Below are positions 11,294-22,555 of a stretch of 64,000 nucleotides of DNA, in pieces. The translations under genes were made by a program, and so were the position numbers. This DNA comes from Leptidea sinapis (lineage: Eukaryota > Arthropoda > Insecta > Lepidoptera > Pieridae). How positions within the stretch are numbered: position 1 is the first letter of the stretch; each line of letters begins with the position of its first letter. The notes below the pieces were generated by a model that saw nothing but the letters and a program-made list of their open reading frames with translations, made no database searches and had not been told where the DNA came from. The stretch covers positions 5,270,001 to 5,334,000 of the forward strand of contig NC_066275.1 in assembly GCF_905404315.1 (NCBI RefSeq). The letters run 5' to 3'.

Positions 11294-12500
11294 ATTAGGG
11301 GTCAGATTATGATATTGCCGATTTGTACTGAAAAATTTAATAATTACCATTATTATCCATAAATTGCTGCCATCTAATAGAAAGGTTTAATAGGAACATT
11401 TATGCCTTTGCGATAGAACTGTGGTGATCTAGATTCGACAAACTGTGTCAAAACATTTTGTACTGCCTCCTGAGAAGAAATATTTTTATCACGTAGAAAA
11501 TTGTCCAAATTCAGTCCGTTGGAGCAAGGTCTGGCGAATATGGAAGACGACGAATATTTTCTAATTGCAGTTACTGTAGAGTTAAAACGGGTTCTCGTGC
11601 TGTATCGCGTTATCATAGAACAATAATGGTGAAGATCGATTTATGCGTCGGGACTGTTTCACTGCTAGTTTTGCTTGACCAGATCGGAAAAAGATATAGT
11701 GAATAACACCAATGCTGAGACCACCAAACAGATACCATTACCTTTTTATTGGTAAGCTTTGCTTTAGGACACTGTTGCTGCGTATGACCTGGGGTCAATC
11801 ATTACATTTTTCGTTTACGGTTATCGTAAAGAAACCACTTTTCATAGCATGTCAAAATTAAATCCAATATTCCTTCATTTCTGTATCGATTCAACAAGGC
11901 AACACAAGTTTCAACACGATTTGAAACTTGTGTTGTCTTGCAGAAAGATCTGCACATAATGTCGCTAATTACTGGGTGGGTAGCTTGGCTCGGATTGGCT
12001 TCCACCATCTCTTTCAGTTCATTGTTAATCACCTGTGCGGGAGATCTTCTACTTGGTTCGTTCTTCAAGCCAAAATATCCATCACGAAAGCGTTTAAACC
12101 AAAATCGCACGATGCGTTCATTATCAGTCACCTCTCCAAACGCAACATTGATATTGTAGGCCGTTTTTGCCGCTTTATTCCGCGTCGGAACACGTATTCA
12201 AAAACCAATCGAATTTTCGAAGTATTCTTGTCTAACGGCCGTTTTCAATAACGTATCTCTAGTTACGGATACAATGCTGTCATCGTTTAATGACAAGATC
12301 TTATCTATCCATACTTATGTCCAGTATAGTTTTAGTCCATTCCTTATGTCGATACGTTATTGAAATGTAAGTAAGCGTAAAAGGATAGATTTGTCTACCT
12401 CTAGTAACTTAAACTAACTTATTGAAAACGGCCTTAAGCTGAATAAAAAACTGAAAGTCGATAATCGAATGTTGCTCATTTTTTAACGTTTGTCCTCCGA
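11294..12500 (-). mobile_element. mariner transposon relic
   Basis: The reverse strand encodes a broken mariner transposase: helix-turn-helix region NINVAFGEV then RFWFKRFRDGYFGLKNEP (12200-12040), a catalytic-core trace CYEKWFLYDNRKRKM (11850-11810) where families usually have DEKW, and the C-terminus GLNLDNFLRDKN ... SPQFYRKGINVPIKPFY (11530-11374). The left terminus (TAGGGGTCAGATTATGATAT near 11295) matches the end of the mariner at 24209. Several frameshifts and stops; inactive. A MITE is inserted at 12237-12433. Confidence 0.85.
12237..12433. mobile_element. MITE (197 bp) with inverted ends, nested in mariner
   Basis: Left end GGCCGTTTTCAATAA (12237-12251) and right end TTATTGAAAACGGCC (12419-12433) are perfect inverted repeats. 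The flanks read TCTAA and TTAAGC, consistent with a TAA-type target duplication. The interior (GTATCTCTAGTTACGGATAC and so on) is repeated at 41133-41310. It interrupts the 5' end of the mariner transposase, so it inserted later. The 3-bp target hints at PIF/Harbinger mobilisation, but that is inference. Confidence 0.85.
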
Positions 12501-13974
12501 TATCATTTGAAAAAAAACAATTTAAACACTTAACGTGTGAGCTGATATGAGTACCAATGTTTGTTGACTCACATAGATTGCTTGATTTTTGTGATTGTAT
12601 TTGATAAGCGACAGGAAATACAAAAATGAACGTATACTAAATAATTTAAATTTTTTTTTGCTTTTTAATTTGTTTCAAGCATTAACGTACAAGATACAAC
12701 TAAACTCACAAAACTCTGCCTACAGTAGACAGTATTCATTCAGTTGTGTTTTGTCCGCGCTTTGAATACTACGCCACGCAATGACAAAGTGTTTAGTGAA
12801 ACACTGTCCAAATAACAGCATATCAAAACTTAAAAATTACCCCTTTAAATTAACAAAATTATGTAACTTAGTTGACATTTTTAATCCATTTGCAATTGTG
12901 TGTGTAATGTAGTTCTCGTGAGCTTATACAATAAACTTTGAACATTACTGCCAAAATATTAGGTGTTAATTTGAATGAATGTTTCAATGTTCTCTGTTTT
13001 TCTGTTAATGATAAAGTTAATACGTATATACAACGCCACTAAATTAGCCAAGGGTTGCATTACTGTGAGCTCTTCTATTATTTACCTGTAGCTGATCTTC
13101 GTAGCTATATACTACACATATACATATTGACAAAAAGTAAAATATTTGACATGATTTTAACGCAAATGTTTGATTTAAATTCTTGTGGAAGTCGAATACC
13201 TATACCTTTATATACCAGTACAAATTAAATCATAAAAATTAAAACAAGCATGTTAACATTTGCATAAGTTTAGACTGTATTCAAGAAATTTAAAAGAAAC
13301 ATAAATAAACACTGAAAAAAACCTAACGCAGTATACTACTCAACTATAATTGAACAAACTACTTGCAGTTACTAACAAACAAACAAATAAAACGAAACAA
13401 GGTGATTACAACTAAATACAAGTGCAACATTATGGTTGTGTTTTGGTGTCAGTATATTTGCCTAAATAATAAATATTGAAACGAAAATAAGAAATAGATT
13501 GAAACGTGGGTACGGCTGAACCGCGTGGTCGTCTCTGTTACAATAATACCAGATAAAAGAGCAAAACTATCCAAAAGTAGTTTAACTAAGCGCCAAAAGA
13601 CATTTTTGTTATTAACAATTCAGTCTACCAAACTTAATTTTTACTTCGTATATTACGTTACTAGAAAAAAGGAAAGTCACGCAGTGCTTAATTTCGGTGT
13701 TTTTCTTTCTAAAATTATTAACCATCGAGAATTTTTTAAGTCATGTTTCAGCTCTTGTAATATTCCAAATAATTAAGTCAGAAATGATACATTAAAGGAA
13801 GACCTGTCAGCAGACCACATAATCAGAAAGAGATAAAGAAAATAAACACAAAAGGTCCTTAACTTACTAAGTATAATAATATTTTCATTGGTTGTATTTA
13901 ATACCTTCTTTATTACAATATTGCTTTTTCTACAAAGGTAAAATAGCACGAGGAATAATTTTTTTAAGGATTTG
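12501..13974. other. Spacer with a THAP-like short frame
   Basis: Mostly AT-rich. At 12781-12909 the plus strand has a 42-codon frame starting MTKCLVKHCPNNS, whose Cys-x4-Cys opening resembles the start of a THAP domain, but the rest of that domain is missing. A plus-strand frame at 13525-13776 has no recognisable motif. I see no exon here. Confidence 0.4.
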
Positions 13975-14055
13975 TTTTTTATATAAGAGGCTCGCGTGAG
14001 ACAACCGCCCAGACATCCACAACACCAGAGGCAAGAGAGGATCACATGTAACAAT
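13975..14055 (-). mobile_element. LINE 3' tail fragment
   Basis: GAGGCTCGCGTGAGACAACC and CATCCACAACACCAGAGGC are the reverse complement of the ORF end and UTR seen at 47335-47415 (DTCCCGCPWAV type). Very short, minus orientation. Confidence 0.5.
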
Positions 14056-14618
14056 TATTAAATTGGTAAGAATTGATTATCTTGACTCATCAACCATGCC
14101 TAATACTATATATACTTATTACTGTTACTGCCAATTACACACATACTGTTAAGTTATGACATATAAATATATGTATATAATATACTTACCATAGGGAGTG
14201 ACAATAACATAACATACTGTAACTCCACTTGGTAAACGTCATGAAGTTACATAAGTTTGTAAAGGGGCTTTGACATGGTGAGAAGAACTGATAAGAAACT
14301 ATTTAGTATAATATTATACAATTTTATGTGGCTGTGCAGAACCAGACAAGAGCCATGCATCATTAACCTCTATATAATCTATTATAATATAGTAAGCCTT
14401 CTTTATCAAAGAAGCTTTTATAATGAAAGCTCTTCAATTTATGGTCAGTGAGTCCTAGTATTCTGTCTGGTATTTTAATGTAAAACTGAATACCAAGACC
14501 AATCAACGAGACCTCAACTCCAGCTGAACCATAAGATAGCACCTACAGTTTATTATTCTTTGTTGAATTGAATGCATTCAAATCACAATTTTAAACGTAC
14601 AATGCCTTACTGAGCGCT
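14056..14618. other. Spacer
   Basis: AT-rich. A minus-strand AATAAA (plus TTTATT at 14549-14554) lies about 65 bases past the stop of the next exon and could be its poly(A) signal. Nothing else seen. Confidence 0.5.
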
Positions 14619-14809
14619 CTAATGATTATGTTGCTCAACTATTTTAACAATTACATGGTTAATAGTAATAATATATGACCTACAAGAGTATCTCGACCAC
14701 TTATTACAAAGCCATCTTTTCTTAACACCGCTCGTTCTATTTAGTAAATATCTATAGCCACTGTGTAATATAATCGGGTTCCCGAGAGTCGAATGAACAA
14801 TCTGGAAAT
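14619..14809 (-). CDS. mod(mdg4): Terminal FLYWCH exon 7
   Basis: Complete FLYWCH terminal exon. The acceptor TTTGTAG ends at 14810; AT completes the split codon, then FQIVHSTLGNPIILHSGYRY. Ligands are W32-x-C34, C42 and H60-N-H62, with the stop directly after HNH. The SYIITI stretch after the second Cys is shared with the neighbour at 15703-15884, so the two look like a tandem pair. The finger is canonical and undamaged. Confidence 0.92.
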
Positions 14810-15702
14810 CTACAAACATAAACATAAATATAAATTGTATTCAAGTAAATGAAAATACTTTTGTATAAATTATCAAGTATTTGACAAAAAAATATGAATT
14901 TGTATTTTTTAAGATAATTAGTACAGTTATTAATTTCAGCTGTTTTATTGATATTTATATATTAACAACTAAATCTGTTTTAATATTTATTGTTATATGA
15001 ATTTGCAAGACAGATGCATATTTTTTATGTTCAATAAACTAAATATTAAAACAAAATGAAAAATTACGAAAGACTTGTTTGGTAGTATTTTATGTAAAAT
15101 TAATTTACGATTTAAAAGCAACACTTTTAACTTCAGTAAATAATATTTTAATCCAAGTGAAAACTGCTTTAGACGCCTCCAGCACTTTATGGTAAAGTCA
15201 GCTTACGTTGACAATGGGAGAATCGGGCGGTGAACATACTAGTACTGCAATTATTAACCATGCTTTGATGAAATTTTCACTTCATCGCATAGTTTTAAGT
15301 AAAGTACACTGTAATTTAATAAAAAAAAATACCAAATAGAAGTAATTATTTGGAAGAAAATATTTGTAATGAAAAGAAATGAAAATACTTTATTGCGATA
15401 GTAAAAGAAAATGTTACAAATTTACAGTTTTGATAAAACAAACATATCACTAAACAGCAACTTATTTCACGTAAAGGTGAAGGCCGCATCATTTACCCTC
15501 AGCTGAACGTTTTCTGCTCGTCTCGTCCCTTATTGCCGTAAAAAAAGACTTTACAAGACATCCCTGATCTGGAAAATATTTCGCTTCATTTCCGTCCACT
15601 TTGACACTATAAATTTCTGTAGTCCATTTTATAAAAACATTCTCTCTCTTTGATAATTATTTTACATTTAAGATACAAATATTCCCTTCAGTGGGATAAA
15701 TC
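14810..15702. other. Spacer
   Basis: AT-rich, no coding sequence or repeat recognised. Confidence 0.45.
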
Positions 15703-15884
15703 TTAATGATTATGTCGGTGTATTTTAACGATTTTCGATTCAATAGTAATAATATATGATGGACAAGACTTCCATCTGTCGCATATCCATCTTTTCTCAT
15801 CATCAAGAATTCTTTTCAGCAGATATTTATAGCCTCGATATAACATAACGAGATTTCCATTTTCACCGAAAGTAATCTGTAATT
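15703..15884 (-). CDS. mod(mdg4): Terminal FLYWCH exon 8 (short finger)
   Basis: Found by direct reading; no internal Met start. The acceptor TTATAG ends at 15885; AA completes the split codon, then LQITFGENGNLVMLYRGYKY. Ligands are W32-x-C34, C40 and H57-N-H59, then TAA. The Cys-Cys spacing is five residues rather than the usual six or seven, making this one of the tightest fingers in the array. KRWICDRWKSCPSYIITIE aligns with KRWLCNKWSRYSCRSYIITI of exon 7, so the pair probably arose by tandem duplication followed by a two-codon deletion here. Confidence 0.88.
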
Positions 15885-16643
15885 CTATAAAAAAATATAT
15901 GTCTTAATACACGTCTTATTAAATTTAATTGTCATTAAAATCTGGAATCTATAAGAGATTATATAAGTCGGCCTTTTGCTCTTATTAATTAAGGAGGGTA
16001 TGCCATTTCCTAAAATTTACGCTACAATATAAAAATAACACAACAACTTAACAATTCTATATTAAGATCATAAGATTTACAATTTATATTTTAACAGTAG
16101 ATTTTTAATTAAATATACTGAGAAGCAGTACATAATAACATATAGACTACTTTAACTAATCATCTTTACAAATGGTCGTACATGGTCCAAAAACACTTTT
16201 TTTCTTGATCTTAGAGTTAGAAACTGAGGTCGATAAGATGACGTCATAGTAGGTAAGTTATTTACAGCCAAAATTGTTAACTTTTAGGATTTTAAGCCGA
16301 ACGAAAACTCTACTACAATACTACTTTAAAAAGTGTTATATCTTGAAGTATGGAACTGAACTGTTTGAGAGCGAGTTTTACTGGCACATCACCAGATTTA
16401 TTATACACAGTTAAGAAAATGGCAAACTATATAGATTATTCAAGTTACATCTAATTAAGTATTGAGACGTCATCTGTAATACGGACCTTAGCTAATCGAC
16501 CGTGTACCTTGAAAAACATCGTGGTTGCTGATTATCCATTGCCGCGTACTAACTCGAGTCGAGCGAATTAAAATAATTAAAACGACGTTTAACAAGCAAC
16601 CTAAAAGTAATACTTTAAAATCATTGAGCCCCTTTGTAACGCC
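15885..16643. other. Spacer
   Basis: AT-rich; no gene or repeat recognised. Confidence 0.45.
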
Positions 16644-16837
16644 TTAATGTTTATGATAATCTTTAACTTTAATCAACTCGTGTCTATAGGTGGTGAGGCT
16701 AGCCCGGCAGTTGTATCTACTGGCCCACTTACAGCATATCCAGAATCTCTTGTCAGCCGCGGTGCGATGGAGGCTGTACCTGTATCCTCTGAACACCATG
16801 ATAGGTCGGCCACGGTTTGAAGTTGTTAATGAGTAAC
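16644..16837 (-). CDS. mod(mdg4): Terminal FLYWCH exon 9
   Basis: Found by direct reading. The acceptor is an AG at 16839-16838; GT completes the split codon, then YSLTTSNRGRPIMVFRGYRY. Ligands are W32-x-C34, C43 and H61-K-H63, then TAA. A second Cys follows the first (WICCKW), as in the exon at 21247. The opening YSLTTS is shared with the exon at 18698 and, as YTLTTS, with 21247, so the three consecutive exons form one subfamily. The acceptor has a weak, A-rich tract (TTATTAAAAG), which makes the exact 5' edge slightly less certain than for its neighbours. Confidence 0.85.
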
Positions 16838-17019
16838 CTTTTAATAAAAAAGCCTGGTTAATTTTTTTATTATGGCTACATACAAGTTCATATAAACATA
16901 CACTTCACGCCTGACGCCTGTCTCTCAGAGGCTTAGGTCACGTACTTCCCTTTCTCACGATACTTACATAATTCATTGGCTTTATTCAGGAATTAAAGTA
17001 CAAACAAGCGTATAGGTTC

Positions 17020-17095
17020 CCGGTGGTAAGTGATCACCGCCGTCACAACTCTCTTCTCGCAGAAGGTTTACACGAACGTTGCCAGCCTTTAAGTT
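17020..17095 (-). mobile_element. LINE family D 3' tail
   Basis: GGTAAGTGATCACCGCCGTC and the following CTCTTCTCGCAGAAGG ... GTTGCCAGCCTTTAAG match the end of the family D element at 25095-25190. A small 5'-truncated insertion in minus orientation. Confidence 0.5.
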
Positions 17096-17309
17096 GACTG
17101 TAAGCACTGATTTTAATGTTAATAATTAATTATAGCAATGTGAGAATATGAAGTGCAGGCAACTTCTAATAGTTCATTCAACGTTTTCTGAGATGATCTC
17201 GTTTTGTTTTTATAAAATGTGAATGAAAATGAGTGAACTGAAAATTTAACCCGGGGTTCTACTAGGTCAAGGATCAAGTGCAGCTGGATGCCGTTATGCG
17301 AGCGCACAA

Positions 17310-17995
17310 TGTAAAATCATAATAATAACCCGAGAGTGGTCGCTCCATTCCCAATCTGTTGTATCATTAAGAAAGTCATTTATGTTATAGTAACATTTCT
17401 CACACAAACGTTTTTTAACAATTCTTTTGAATTTCGTAACACATTTGTTTTGAACATTTTCTGGGATATCGTTGTAAAAGCATATACATCGCCCAAAACA
17501 CTTACTAACTCGACTTAGCCGAGTAGTAGGTATTATAAGTTTATGTTTGTTGCTGTTGTTAACATTATGGTTTTGGCAGTTTCTAGGAAATTTACTTATG
17601 TACGTAAGTAAATGTACGTACACAACATTATCCTGCAGACAAACTGTAAAAAACAGTTTTGCGGGACTATGTTAGCTTTTAAGATTCTTTCTGTAAATGA
17701 TTAATAGTATAAATAAATAATAAAAATTATCAAGATTAAGAAGATACCGGCAGCATTGCCGAATAGCAATAAACCATAGCACATAAGACTATGAAAATAA
17801 CTAAAGTATACTAGTCGCGCCTTATCTACGTCGGTTAATTGTCTGATCCTTTTAACCGCGTATACTGCCGAACTAAGTGTATAAGCCAATCCTTCAATAT
17901 GGGGGCCCCATTGTAATTAGGAATCCAGAGTAATGCCAAGAAATTAAAAAGTAGTTTCCACCAGTTTTATCACCTCTCCGTTTAACAAAACACTC
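17310..17995 (-). mobile_element. LINE C-terminal fragment (family C)
   Basis: The reverse strand encodes SSAVYAVKRIRQLTDVDKAR, YFSYFHSLMCYGLLLFGNAA (17890-17745), then after a deletion or frame break TTRLSRVSKCFGRCICFYND and NDFLNDTTDWE (17540-17330). This is the RT C-terminus of a Jockey/CR1-like LINE, the same family as the plus-strand copy at 22556-23868. The catalytic domain is missing. Confidence 0.8.
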
Positions 17996-17999
17996 GCTC

Positions 18000-18490
18000 A
18001 ATAGTTAATAGGCTAAGTATAGTAATAACGGCCCATATTCTAGCGCTCTACAAAGCGTAGGTCCGGCTACATATGAAGTATTAATGTCATCTCTGGTCGG
18101 GCGCAAGCCAGTATCAGCTCAAACCATTTGTGCGCGTACAACGCAGAGCTTATCGAATGGTCGAGGATTTAGATTGTCTGTGAAAGGCTAGATAAGTTGG
18201 CGTTACATAGAGACGTAGCTTCATTGTGTGTCTTCTACCGCATTCATCATGGGGAGTGTTCCGAAGAGCTGTTTGACCTGATTCCTGTCGCCGAATCCCA
18301 CCTTCACACGACACGCCACAAATTAGGATATAATCCCCACCATCTGGATGTGTGGCGTTCCTCCACAGTGCGGTTTTCAAGGGACTTTCTCCCACGTACG
18401 ACCAAGTTGTGGAATGAGCTTTTGATTCCTCTGGCTTTGCAAGACAATGTGGGCGGCGATGATCACTTTACATCAGTTGACTCGTAAGCT
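18000..18490 (+). mobile_element. LINE family D C-terminal fragment
   Basis: The plus strand reads ALHRDVASLCVFYRIHHGEC, SEELFDLIPVAESHLHTTRH and DVWRSSTVRFSRDFLPRTTK, nearly identical to the reverse-strand protein at 25123-25839. Orientation is opposite to that copy. The end of the ORF is cut and no catalytic residues are present. Confidence 0.8.
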
Positions 18491-18697
18491 CGTATGTCCA
18501 TTCTTCAAAAAAATACACATATTCTTATATTATGAAATTCCAGACAAACGGGGACTAATATTGATATGATTTTATTATGATAGCAATGTATTGGACACTC
18601 CTACATATAAAAAAAGGAAAATTTGTAAAACAATTTTTTTTATTAATAAATAACGCACTTGCTCAGTTAATTTTAGTAACTTTGAACATCAAATATC

Positions 18698-18894
18698 TTA
18701 ATGAGTGTGCTGGTATGTAGCTCTTACTATGATACCATCATAGGTAGTTAGTTTAGCGCGGCATGAGTTACTCGTCCACTTACTACATATCCAGTATTTT
18801 TTGCTTCCATTGCAATTCTGACGAAGCAAACAGAATCTGTTATTGTTGAACATCAAGATTGGATTACCGAACTTTGAAGTTGTTAATGAATATT
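18698..18894 (-). CDS. mod(mdg4): Terminal FLYWCH exon 10
   Basis: Complete FLYWCH terminal exon. The acceptor ATTTTCAG ends at 18895; AA completes the split codon, then YSLTTSKFGNPILMFNNNRF. Ligands are W34-x-C36, C44 and H62-T-H64, then stop. The open frame continues upstream of the acceptor into hydrophobic, AT-rich sequence, which I take as intron because all sister exons start at this point. It belongs with 16644 and 21247. One extra Cys (C27) sits before the Trp. Confidence 0.9.
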
Positions 18895-19139
18895 CTGAAA
18901 ATAAAATTAAAAAATTATTTCCAAGGAGAACACTAAAACCACAACAAACATACCCATACACCGTTAGATATCTGAATTGTTGTACCTTGAAAAGCAAAAC
19001 ATCCCCGGTGATCAGATCGATCCATTGACATTATAAACTGAAGACGCCTAAATCAAAATCAAGTTTTTAGTTACCATTTACCATAAAATACATAGTATTG
19101 TCATTATATCCCTTAACATAAAGGTTATATTTTTTAATC

Positions 19140-20690
19140 CTTTATTTACAGCAGGCGTAGAAGGCGGTTTTTATTACACCGCCTTCTACGCCTTCGCCTT
19201 CCTTCGTTGGGCACGAACCAGGGGGCATTGGTTATCATGCGAAGTGCTTTATTTTGAAACGTTTGTAGGATTTCAATGTTTAAATGGAATGCAGTACACC
19301 ACAGTTGGATTACGTACAGACGTATTGTATTTTGTTCTGGAGACGCAGTTGCGACTTTCGTCCAATGAGCCAGTAAAGTTTTCGCGTTTGGATACCAAGT
19401 TAGTTTCTCTTCATGAAAATATGTTTTTGCCAGGCAAGTCTTTTATCGAAATGCAATCCAAGGTAAGTATGATGATGATGCTCTGCCTGTGGGACTGCAA
19501 TGTTGTTAAGTGTGACTGGAGGACAAGAGTCTCTTCTTAAGGTGAATGTTACGTTGACTGATTTTCTTTCATTTGCTTTTATCCGCCACTTTTTGAGCCA
19601 TAGGGATTTGTCATTTAACTATTTTTGAAGTATTTGTGAGGCTATTTTTGGGTCGCTTTGTGTAGCTAGTATGGCGCTATTGTCAGCAAAGGTTCCCGTA
19701 ATTACGGATTCAGATGTCGGCAGGTCTGCATTGAAGAGTGAGTATAGTATTGAACCTAGTACGCTGCGATGCGTTCCTGCTTTTATAGGGCAGAGATCAG
19801 ATAGTGCGCCCCCTTGTTGTTCTATAAAATGGCGCTGCTGGAGAAATTATTTTAATATTCCGTAAAGATTGTTTCTCTGGCTTCAACAGTATTACAATTT
19901 GTGCGACCTTCCACTCCAGGTGAAAGAACTGCAGTTTGGTCATGTCATTAAAGAATACGTAAGGGAAGTTATACCAGATTCAGATAGTGCTTGTAATATA
20001 CGGTTTGTAATGAGGTTGTATCTTGGAACCTGTTTAGGGTCCATTTTTTTTCTTCGGCGTTTCATACGTATCTTTTGGACTATATATTCTGGTGAGCCGT
20101 CATATGGATGAGACGTTAAGACGTTTGAGAGGTGTTCTGAGAAATTTTTCTTTCCATATAGAATAATTTGAGGAAGCAGTAGCATCCAGGCCCGTGAAAT
20201 AATTATGAAATCCGTCATTACGATATTTCTTTAGAGTGCGCTTTAGCTGTCAGTTGGCGTGGTTAAGTTGTTTTGTCACAACAGGGTCTCTGGTTGTTTT
20301 GTTAGCGTTTCCGTATTCTCCTTTTATTGATAATTATATCGAATATGTGTTTCGCTACGTTGGTGTCTAGGCTTCTAGATGATGTAAGTGGGGTCGATGT
20401 CCAAACTGCATCTTGCACACTCTTATTGAAATATAGCACCGTTTTTTTTTAAATGCTCTGGGTGCTTCAAATGATATGCGGCAGTGTAGTAGATGTTTAA
20501 CGCTATATATGTATTTATTATTATCACCAGATTCTAGTTCGATGTTCCACATTGATAACGCTTTATTTTATTCTTGAGGTTTGAATGTTCCAGACATTTA
20601 TAACTTTATGGTGAAGCTCCTCAATAGCTCTTTGTCTGTAGATGGGTGTAGATTTTTTAGGACAACTATAAAAATTTATAATATTAATAT
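19140..20690 (-). mobile_element. Jockey LINE fragment
   Basis: The reverse strand carries two decayed blocks of a Jockey-type polyprotein. Near 20160-19940 is FSEHLSNVLTSHPYD and, further on, DPKQVPRYNLITNRILQALS, the conserved stretch that precedes the RT fingers. Near 19250-19150 is ALRMITNAPWFVPNEGR, the standard C-terminal motif of Jockey elements. The sequence between is frameshifted and partly deleted. The short Arg-coding tandem GAAGGCG near 19160-19200 lies at its 3' end. Confidence 0.8.
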
Positions 20691-21246
20691 ATATCCCTTA
20701 AGATATAGGTTATTTAGACGTTAAACTATAGAATCATACAGAATAATGTTATTTCAAATTAAAAACATGAAATATTTCAAAAGTTTATATCAGATATAAC
20801 AATTGCGTCCCAAAACAGTTATTTCACTTAAAAATAAATATTATATCATCAACTTTACCACTCACTAACACTTATCCCAAATCGCATCCTGAAATCAAAT
20901 CGGTATTGTCTATATAACGCACTTTCTCACACTGATGGGATGCGGAGTAGAGTAGCAGTCCACCGTGCATATCTAATACATGAATACTTCTAATGGCTTT
21001 GTCGATGATTAACAGAAGTATCACCGATTTAATACTGTTTAAACGGGTGGGCAGTATGTAAGCCACGAATCGTCGGGATAAATAATTAGGGGTAATTTAC
21101 GAAAAAAAATATCAGTTATTACTCGCATTTTAATTAATTAAAATTTTGAAGTATAGTAATTTGCAGCCCACAAGTGTTGACGGCTGGTTTCACAATAGTT
21201 CGTGATAAGTGCCAGTAGATTCATTTGATTAAAGTTTGTGTTAATC
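20691..21246. other. Spacer
   Basis: AT-rich, no coding sequence recognised. Confidence 0.45.
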
Positions 21247-21440
21247 TCAATGATTATGTTCGTCTCTCACTTTTACCAGTTCGCCATTAAAGGTGCTCAA
21301 CTTGGCCCGGCAACACGTCTTAGTCGACCACTTGCAACACACCCAGTGTTCTATCTGGCCGACCGCCCGATGGAGACTGTACCTATAGTCTCTATAAACC
21401 AATATAGGCCCACCGCGCACCGACGTGGTCAATGTATATG
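21247..21440 (-). CDS. mod(mdg4): Terminal FLYWCH exon 11
   Basis: Complete FLYWCH terminal exon. I place the acceptor at TTCTAG (21442-21441); CA completes the split codon, then YTLTTSVRGGPILVYRDYRY. An upstream AG (TTAAG, near 21450) keeps the same phase and is a possible alternative. Ligands are W32-x-C34, C43 and H61-N-H63, then TGA. Extra Cys residues flank both ligands (VCCKW, TCCRA). It forms one subfamily with 16644 and 18698 (TTS start; YRYSLHR shared with 16644). Confidence 0.9.
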
Positions 21441-22059
21441 CTAGAACTTAAGAAAGTTTTTTTAATGAGAATTTAATGAACCGTAAGAAATGAAAGGGTA
21501 AGTTCTATTTACATCATAAAACAAGCAATCCAGTCTAGAACAACCCGCTGTCTAGTATTGAAGTCATAAACTCGATTGCTAGGGCATGTTCATTATTTTC
21601 TATGGGTTTAAGAAATATGAACACGTTTTCGTATATTTTATATATTTAACAATATCAAATATTTTACATTTAATCAAATAACCATAAACCAAAATTCATT
21701 TACTTCATTCGACGACATATCTATACAGGCTAAAACGTATTAAACTGATTTCCATAAATCCAATTTAGTTCGTTCACGAATAGTAGAAATATCAAGCTAC
21801 GTCGACGAGATTTAATTTTTTATATTTTTATGCGTAATATTGTTTTTATAAACATGTTATTTAAATAAATGTAGTAAATAAGATGAGATTATAATGAAGA
21901 TAATAATAATAAAACATTTATTTCGGACCAGATCCATATCTTTCTTAGTAACGTTTTACTTAAAAACTAATGTTAGTAAGTAAATATATAGCAACCGTAA
22001 TAAAGTAATTATATAATTGGATCGATAGAGAAAATAAAGAATATAGAGTGGAGAACCCG
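21441..22059. other. Spacer
   Basis: AT-rich; nothing recognised. Confidence 0.45.
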
Positions 22060-22259
22060 CTAATGGTTATGCTCAGTATTTGATCTCACTACCGCATCAT
22101 AGACTGTCAGTAGGACAGCACGACACCCCTTGGACATCCTGGTACACACCCAGCGTTTCTTCACATCGTTGCTCTCTGCTTTTCGGAGACCGAATTTGTA
22201 TCCGTTGCATATCAATACTGGTGTTCCTCGGTTTGACACCTCGTAGCTGACAACTAGAT
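22060..22259 (-). CDS. mod(mdg4): Terminal FLYWCH exon 12
   Basis: Found by direct reading. The acceptor CCTTTAG ends at 22260; AT completes the split codon, then LVVSYEVSNRGTPVLICNGY. Ligands are W36-x-C38, C45 and H63-N-H65, then TAG at 22060-22062. It is very close to the exon at 25968: RGTPVL, LRKAESN, KRWVC, KGCRAV and NTEHNH are shared, so the two are a recent tandem pair now separated by LINE and mariner insertions. Undamaged. Confidence 0.92.
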
Positions 22260-22555
22260 CTAAAGGAAATAACTGATATTATAGATGTTGTGTAAAAAAA
22301 AATTATTATCAATCAGGAGAAAAGAAACGAACGTTAGATTTTTATTTCAAAAGATATATTTCGTGACAATAAATTGACTGTACAAATTAATAATAAATCA
22401 AATATGCATGTAAGTGTTGAATAAGGTCAACCTTCCAACAGAAGCCGCCGTATGCCAGGACCGTTAAATACGGATGGCTATAACCTGTTTGCACCTCTCG
22501 GAGAGACTTGTGATTATTATATTATAATAATTATGATGTTGATAACTCACATACG

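Noticed and set aside
12781..12909. Plus-strand frame opening with Cys-x4-Cys, like a THAP domain start
   Set aside because: Only the first quarter resembles THAP; the Trp, second Cys-His pair and AVPTIF-type end are missing, so no domain can be claimed.
13525..13776. 83-codon plus-strand frame
   Set aside because: Lys/Ser-rich with no recognisable domain, no splice or promoter context; probably chance.
22425..22555. Possible extra exon just upstream of the LINE at 22556
   Set aside because: GC-richer and partly open, but no FLYWCH ligands on either strand; likely repeat sequence.
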